Positions 41,649 to 42,803 of a stretch of DNA of 42,803 nt are shown here, piece by piece. Source of the DNA: Bacteroidales bacterium. Lineage in GTDB: Bacteria > Bacteroidota > Bacteroidia > Bacteroidales > UBA932. How positions within the stretch are numbered: position 1 is the first letter of the stretch; every line of letters starts with the position of its first letter. Where the stretch lies: assembly GCA_017473705.1 (NCBI GenBank), contig JAFUJQ010000008.1:1-42803 (forward strand), in the 5' to 3' direction. Made by a program: the position numbers and the translations under genes. Under the pieces are notes generated by a model. The model saw only the letters and a program-made list of their open reading frames with translations, did not search any database and was not told where the DNA came from.

Positions 41649-42803
41649 GCACACTTTGGAGCAAAGGAACACAGGCGACAGATCTTGTAGACGATTTCAC
41701 AGTGGGAAACGACAGAATTCTTGATCTGCGTCTGGCAAAATATGACGTAACAGGTTCGAAGGCACATATAAAGATGCTGGAGTCCATCGGACTTCTGACT
41801 GCCGAAGAGCTCGAGACGCTGACAGCTGCACTTGACCAGATTCTGGCAGAGATAGAGGCAGGAGAATTCATTCTTGAGGATGATGTTGAAGACATCCACT
41901 CACAGGTCGAGCTTCTTCTGACAAGGCGTCTTGGCGACATAGGCAAGAAGATCCATTCGGGCCGTTCGCGCAATGACCAGGTGCTGGTCGACATCAAACT
42001 GTTCCTTAAAGATGAGGTCGTGACTCTGCGCAACGAAGTACTTGCATTGTTCGATACATTGCAGAAGCTCAGCGAGAAGCACAAGGACACATTACTCCCG
42101 GGCTATACACACGGCCAGGTTGCAATGCCGTCGTCATTCGGCCTCTGGTTCGGAGCGTATGCTGAGGCACTTGCCGATGACATGTACATGCTCAAGGGAG
42201 CATACAATGTAACTGACCAGAACCCTCTCGGTTCTGCGGCCGGATACGGAAGTTCATTCCCGCTGGACAGGCAGATGACCACAGATCTGCTCGGATTCGG
42301 AAGCCTTGATTACAACGTGGTGGCAGCTCAGCTCAGCCGTGGAAAGTCAGAGCGTGCAGTAGCGTCTGCCATGGGAGCGATAGCTCTGACACTCAATAAA
42401 TTCGCAGCAGACTGCTGCATGTATATGAGTCCAAACTACGGCTTCATAAAGTTCCCTGATGAACTTACGACCGGATCGAGCATCATGCCGCACAAGAAGA
42501 ATCCCGATGTATGGGAGATCATGCGCGGAAACTGCAACAGAATCATGGCGACAGAGACCCAAATCAGCATGCTCTGCAGCAACATGCCGCACGGTTACCA
42601 CCGTGAGTTCCAGCTTCTGAAGGACATCCTCTTCCCTGCTCTGGAACTTATGCACAAGTGTCTCCAGATGGCAGATTATATGCTCCAGCACATAATGATA
42701 AATGAAGGTATTCTGGACGCACCGATATACGACTACCTTTTCACGGTAGAGGAAGTCAACCGCCGTACACTTGAAGGCATGCCGTTCAGAGACGCCTACA
42801 AGT
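41645..42803 (+). CDS. argH: Argininosuccinate lyase (3' truncated by window)
   Basis: Cleaves argininosuccinate to arginine and fumarate. 386 codons are visible before the window ends. Motifs: N-terminal TLWSKGTQATDLVDDFT, DVEDIHSQVE, GKKIHSGRSRNDQVLVDIKL, GYTHGQVAMPSSFG, and the superfamily signature GSSIMPHKKNPDVWE with the catalytic Ser. It is coupled to argE by an ATGA overlap. The rest of the gene is outside the window. Confidence 0.97.
   Translation, partial: MSTLWSKGTQATDLVDDFTVGNDRILDLRLAKYDVTGSKAHIKMLESIGLLTAEELETLTAALDQILAEIEAGEFILEDDVEDIHSQVELLLTRRLGDIGKKIHSGRSRNDQVLVDIKLFLKDEVVTLRNEVLALFDTLQKLSEKHKDTLLPGYTHGQVAMPSSFGLWFGAYAEALADDMYMLKGAYNVTDQNPLGSAAGYGSSFPLDRQMTTDLLGFGSLDYNVVAAQLSRGKSERAVASAMGAIALTLNKFAADCCMYMSPNYGFIKFPDELTTGSSIMPHKKNPDVWEIMRGNCNRIMATETQISMLCSNMPHGYHREFQLLKDILFPALELMHKCLQMADYMLQHIMINEGILDAPIYDYLFTVEEVNRRTLEGMPFRDAYK

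Overview
The window is about 42.8 kb of ordinary chromosome from a Bacteroidetes bacterium, most likely order Bacteroidales (Rikenellaceae/Alistipes-like is a guess). The evidence is Na+-translocating NADH:quinone reductase, FimA/Mfa-type fimbrillin lipoproteins, a DUF4954 protein, an arginine operon of the Bacteroides N-succinyl type, few Shine-Dalgarno sites, and many start regions with the Bacteroidetes -7 box TAnnTTTG. No phage, plasmid, transposase or CRISPR array is visible.

Layout. 1-1119 is the 3' end of nqrF. 1174-1327 is the first copy of a structured dispersed repeat. 1335-7963 (minus) is a six-gene surface-glycan operon: GT4, LicD, Stealth phosphotransferase, GT2, a LicC-like nucleotidyltransferase fused to a HisC/CobD-like PLP enzyme, and an opine-dehydrogenase-like oxidoreductase. 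It probably builds a phospho-linked, amino-alcohol-decorated polysaccharide. 8182-10971 (plus) is a small fimbrial operon. Then come uvrA (minus), hsp20, tRNA-Asp, tRNA-Val, a small membrane protein, folC, an orphan PurL/PurM-like protein, ppdK, the second repeat copy, a TerB-DnaJ protein and a lipoprotein. 23495-29350 (minus) holds rlmN, a patatin/outer-membrane barrel protein, recX and DUF4954. Next are recA with a coupled small lipoprotein, a ComEA-like helix-hairpin-helix protein, rsmI, an EP-repeat protein, tdk and a small RHH-like protein.

34505 to the window end is an arginine operon: GNAT, argG, argC, argD, argF', argB, argE, argH. It covers N-acylation of glutamate through argininosuccinate cleavage, apart from carbamoyl-phosphate synthesis. 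ArgF' has Pro90, the residue linked to N-succinylornithine specificity, so the pathway is predicted to run on succinylated intermediates. The leading GNAT is the natural candidate for the missing N-acylglutamate synthase.

The most unusual signal is a family of GC-rich palindromic elements. Two intergenic copies share 83 of 84 bp. A shorter copy between argC and argD is bounded by a 24-bp perfect inverted repeat made of local sequence. A related segment, also bounded by an inverted repeat, appears to be inserted in frame inside argC. Several genes also end in long perfect palindromes placed on or around the stop codon. Together these suggest an active palindrome-forming or REP/RPE-like process.
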